A stretch of DNA of 64,000 bases from Lachnospiraceae bacterium (GTDB taxonomy: Bacteria > Bacillota > Clostridia > Lachnospirales > Lachnospiraceae). Positions 61,796 to 64,000 of the stretch are shown here, piece after piece. Location: the NCBI GenBank assembly GCA_017453065.1, contig JAFTKW010000003.1, positions 62,001-126,000 of the forward strand. Reading direction: 5' to 3'. The first letter of the stretch is position 1. Each line of letters starts with the position of its first letter. A program made the translations under genes and the position numbers. A model generated the notes under the pieces. The model saw only the letters and a program-made list of their open reading frames with translations. It searched no databases and was not told the origin of the DNA.

Positions 61796-62386
61796 TTATA
61801 AAGATACACTGAGAAGCGTTTTTGCAACATTTAAACTAAGTTCCCTGTCTTCTTCTAATTCCTGCATTTGAGAAGTTCTCTGAATGTATTTGTCCAAATC
61901 AGTAAATATCTTGATGGTTACATTCTTAATTCCATCTAAAGCTAGTGTGTTTTGTAAATGTTTTAAACAAGCCTGTTCATCTAATTTAGACATAGTACTG
62001 TACAGGGCAACTGTATTTCCACAAATAGTTCCGTGGGCAAACTCATAATTCTTATCATAAGTTGTAAAAACCAAATCAAAAACTTTGAGACATTTTTCGC
62101 ATTTTTCTAGCACAGACAATCTTTCTACGTCTTCTTTGCTACAGCCTTTATAACGAAGAAACATAATCATGGTAACAGCACTTTTACATGCTGGTAAACA
62201 TCCCAAAATTGCTACGATTGTAAGCAAATTCATCTTGTCACCAGTGGCAACAATTCCTGCCACAAAAAGAGAAATCGAAATGGCAAAATAAAGAACCGTT
62301 CTTACAATCTCATATTTGCTCTGTGTCTTTAAATAGAAAGCTTCGCCCTTATAATCATCATAGTCAAATAGTCTTTTTAATTTCAT
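61796..62386 (-). CDS. Unknown protein with two membrane segments
   Basis: 196 residues. Membrane segments at about 29-47 and 52-72, then a cytoplasmic domain of about 120 residues with 'LSVLEKCEKCLKVFDLVFTT', a short 'CGNTVALYSTMSKLDEQAC' stretch and an acidic end. No motif I can name. Ribosome binding site GGAGTG. It lies between an SDR gene and a pseudouridine synthase gene on the same strand, 12-26 bases from each, so it is probably part of their transcript. Confidence 0.75.
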   Translation of the reverse strand: MKLKRLFDYDDYKGEAFYLKTQSKYEIVRTVLYFAISISLFVAGIVATGDKMNLLTIVAILGCLPACKSAVTMIMFLRYKGCSKEDVERLSVLEKCEKCLKVFDLVFTTYDKNYEFAHGTICGNTVALYSTMSKLDEQACLKHLQNTLALDGIKNVTIKIFTDLDKYIQRTSQMQELEEDRELSLNVAKTLLSVSL

Positions 62387-62412
62387 ATCAGCACTCCAAA
62401 TCTATTGCGTAA

Positions 62413-63174
62413 TTATCTAAGTCCTCTTAAAAAAAGTAAAATAAGCTTGTGTGGCACCAACTTAGACCACCACCAGAACAATTTCATTGGTAAACTGTAG
62501 ACAGAGACTTCTTTTTTGAAATAAGAATCTCTAAGGGCTTTGTCTACCACTGCTTCTGGAGTCGCCATCACATATTTCTTAATGGCAAGCATTTCACCGC
62601 CTTTTTCTGCAATATCAAAGAAAGCGGTATCTACAGGCCCTGGACAAACTGCTGTTACATATATATGTTTTTTGTACAGTTCATTGTTCAGAGCTCTAGA
62701 AAGGCTCATTACATAAGCCTTGGTTGCTGCATAAACTGCAAAGCCAGACTGTGGCATAAAGGCTGCGCTAGAAGCCAAATTAATCACACGGCTGTTTGGT
62801 CTCATGTAAGGAAGACATAAATAGGTCAATCTGGTCAATCCTTCACAGTTGGTGGTAAGCATACCCAGCTGGCCTTCCATATCTAAATCTTCAAACTTAC
62901 CAATCAGTCCATAGCCAGCACAGTTTACCAAAACTCGAACCGTCACATCCTCCTCATATAGAAGCTGTTCCAAGTCATCCATGGCATATTCATCTGTCAC
63001 ATCCATAGCCAGGATGCGAACTTTATGGCTCATTTCCTTCGCCAACTGTTCTAAAGCATCCTGTCTTCGTGCAATCAGCCAAAATTCATCCACGTTTGTA
63101 AAACCTGCATCCATTTGCAATGCAAACTCTCTTCCCATTCCTGAAGAAGCACCTGTAATGATAATAACGTTCAT
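62413..63174 (-). CDS. Short-chain dehydrogenase/reductase
   Basis: 253 residues. NAD(P) site 'IITGASSGMGREFALQM' (TGxxxGxG) at the N-terminus, 'LVNCAGYGLIGKFEDLDME' (NxAG-type) near 82, Ser in 'VINLASSAAFMPQSG' and Tyr-Lys in 'AVYAATKAYVMSLSRAL' near 150. The C-terminal ~30 residues are hydrophobic and end in 'LILLFLRGLR', pointing to membrane contact as in ketoreductases of the DltE/YqjQ type. Substrate unknown. Confidence 0.9.
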   Translation of the reverse strand: MNVIIITGASSGMGREFALQMDAGFTNVDEFWLIARRQDALEQLAKEMSHKVRILAMDVTDEYAMDDLEQLLYEEDVTVRVLVNCAGYGLIGKFEDLDMEGQLGMLTTNCEGLTRLTYLCLPYMRPNSRVINLASSAAFMPQSGFAVYAATKAYVMSLSRALNNELYKKHIYVTAVCPGPVDTAFFDIAEKGGEMLAIKKYVMATPEAVVDKALRDSYFKKEVSVYSLPMKLFWWWSKLVPHKLILLFLRGLR

Positions 63175-63203
63175 CTTTTACTCCTGATTAATCTTTGTAT
63201 CTT

Positions 63204-64000
63204 TTATGATTGTTTCTTTTTGTGTATATTTCGAATCGTTTTCTTCTTTGCTGGTTTCTGACTAGTTGGTTTTGGACCATTGCCCCTTGTTTTTACCCCA
63301 GCTTTTTGTCCATTTGGTTTCTGTTCGTATGACTTTGAACTATTTCCTTTCGCTGTGTTTACGCTTTGTCTTGGGCGAATCAAACACTTCTTGTCAAACC
63401 CAATCAAGTCTTCTCTGCCAGCTTTTATAAGCGCTTCTTTTACCAACTCATAATTCTTTGGATTTCGATATTGAATCAATGCACGCTGCATTGCTTTTTC
63501 GTGAGGGTTTTTACATACGTAAACTGGTTTCATGTTTCTTGGATCCACACCAGTATAGTACATAACAGTAGAAACAGTAGATGGAGTTGGATAAAAATCC
63601 TGAACCTGTTCAGGCATATATCCTAAATCTCGCAAATATTCTGCAAGTTCTACAGCTTCTTTCAAGGTAGACCCTGGGTGTGAAGACATCAGATATGGCA
63701 CCAAATACTGTTCTTTTCCTAATTGTTTGTTTATGCGTTTGTATTTCTCCACGAACCGGTCATAAACCGCCCTAGAAGGTTTGCCCATCTTACTAAGAAC
63801 CGTATCCGAAATATGTTCCGGTGCTACTTTTAACTGGCCGCTGACATGATGCTCAACCAACTCTCTAAAAAAGGTGTCATCCGCATCTGCGAGTAGGTAA
63901 TCAAACCGAATACCCGAGCGAACAAATACCTTCTTTACCTTTGGTAGTTCTCTAACTTTGCGAAGCAAGGCCAAATAATCTTTGTGATCCACTTTCATAT
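63204..64000 (-). CDS. YgiQ-family radical SAM protein, C-terminal part (cut by window end)
   Basis: The frame is open at the right edge; the visible ~265 residues are the C-terminal part of a protein that usually has 600-700. '[19 protein letters not shown]', '[19 protein letters not shown]', '[20 protein letters not shown]', '[19 protein letters not shown]' and '[19 protein letters not shown]' are diagnostic. The radical SAM cysteines are outside the window. The tail after about residue 225 is Lys/Gln/Asn-rich and probably disordered. An ATG at 63998 is internal to the family and not the real start. Confidence 0.93.
   Translation of the reverse strand, partial: MKVDHKDYLALLRKVRELPKVKKVFVRSGIRFDYLLADADDTFFRELVEHHVSGQLKVAPEHISDTVLSKMGKPSRAVYDRFVEKYKRINKQLGKEQYLVPYLMSSHPGSTLKEAVELAEYLRDLGYMPEQVQDFYPTPSTVSTVMYYTGVDPRNMKPVYVCKNPHEKAMQRALIQYRNPKNYELVKEALIKAGREDLIGFDKKCLIRPRQSVNTAKGNSSKSYEQKPNGQKAGVKTRGNGPKPTSQKPAKKKTIRNIHKKKQS

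Noticed and set aside
1..64000. CRISPR arrays, tRNA or rRNA genes, transposases
   Set aside because: No regularly spaced direct repeats, cloverleaf sequences, rRNA segments or transposase motifs were found by eye; a covariance search was not possible.

Overview
The window is a 64 kb stretch of low-GC chromosome from a Gram-positive anaerobe of the class Clostridia, most likely Lachnospiraceae. The evidence is the mix of genes: L27 with the Firmicutes N-terminal extension next to its protease Prp, RecU, SepF, a lexA / LysM-protein divergon, short HisG with HisZ, meso-diaminopimelate dehydrogenase, two-subunit serine dehydratase, and MreBCD-PBP2 joined to MinCDE-RodA. Genes are tightly packed with many short overlaps. 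I see no rRNA, tRNA, CRISPR array, prophage or insertion sequence, and no gene-free stretch longer than about 220 bases.

Layout. 1-5.9 kb (+): end of an HD-domain membrane protein, ybeY, a MurJ/SpoVB-like flippase, a BofC-like membrane protein and two flavoproteins. 5.9-13.3 kb (+): proB, DUF896, formyl-THF cyclo-ligase, proA, pepT, miaB and a SulP transporter. 13.3-20.1 kb (+): mutS, mutL, miaA and a PLP lyase-like protein. 20.2-30.8 kb (+): DUF4321, radC, mreBCD, a very large PBP2, minCDE, rodA, mgsA and a D,D-carboxypeptidase, which together form a cell-shape, division-site and wall cluster. 30.8-39.1 kb (+): a small P-loop protein, HlyD-like adaptor, yggS, sepF, aroB, lspA, rluD, sdaAB/AA and a cytidylate-kinase-like protein. 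39.1-43.5 kb (+): L21 leader, rplU-prp-rpmA, obgE, yhbY, nadD, yqeK, rsfS. 43.5-45 kb: lexA divergent from a LysM membrane protein, with a small DUF378 gene behind lexA. 45-50 kb: ddh (+), a XerS-like recombinase and ttcA-like gene (-), an AI-2E-family permease and dtd (+). 50.1-54.9 kb (-): two radical-SAM-system proteins, RNase G-like protein and an SbcD-like phosphoesterase. 55-60.2 kb (-): hisZ-G-D-B-IE operon. 60.2-64 kb (-): recU, RluA-family synthase, a two-TM unknown, an SDR and the C-terminal part of YgiQ.

Most of the window is conserved housekeeping DNA. The parts most worth a second look are: (a) the lexA divergon, where a consensus promoter carries a LexA box exactly inside its 17-bp spacer and more boxes follow; (b) a hairpin that buries the complete Shine-Dalgarno of the DUF378 gene; (c) a HisF/HisA-like - HisI - HisE fusion whose barrel has lost the first catalytic Asp; (d) a PBP2 with about 225 extra residues inserted in its transpeptidase module; (e) an RNase E/G protein ending before the zinc-link; (f) a mutS promoter that would start transcription exactly at a terminator-like hairpin. 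Promoters, boxes and hairpins were read by eye, without scoring software.
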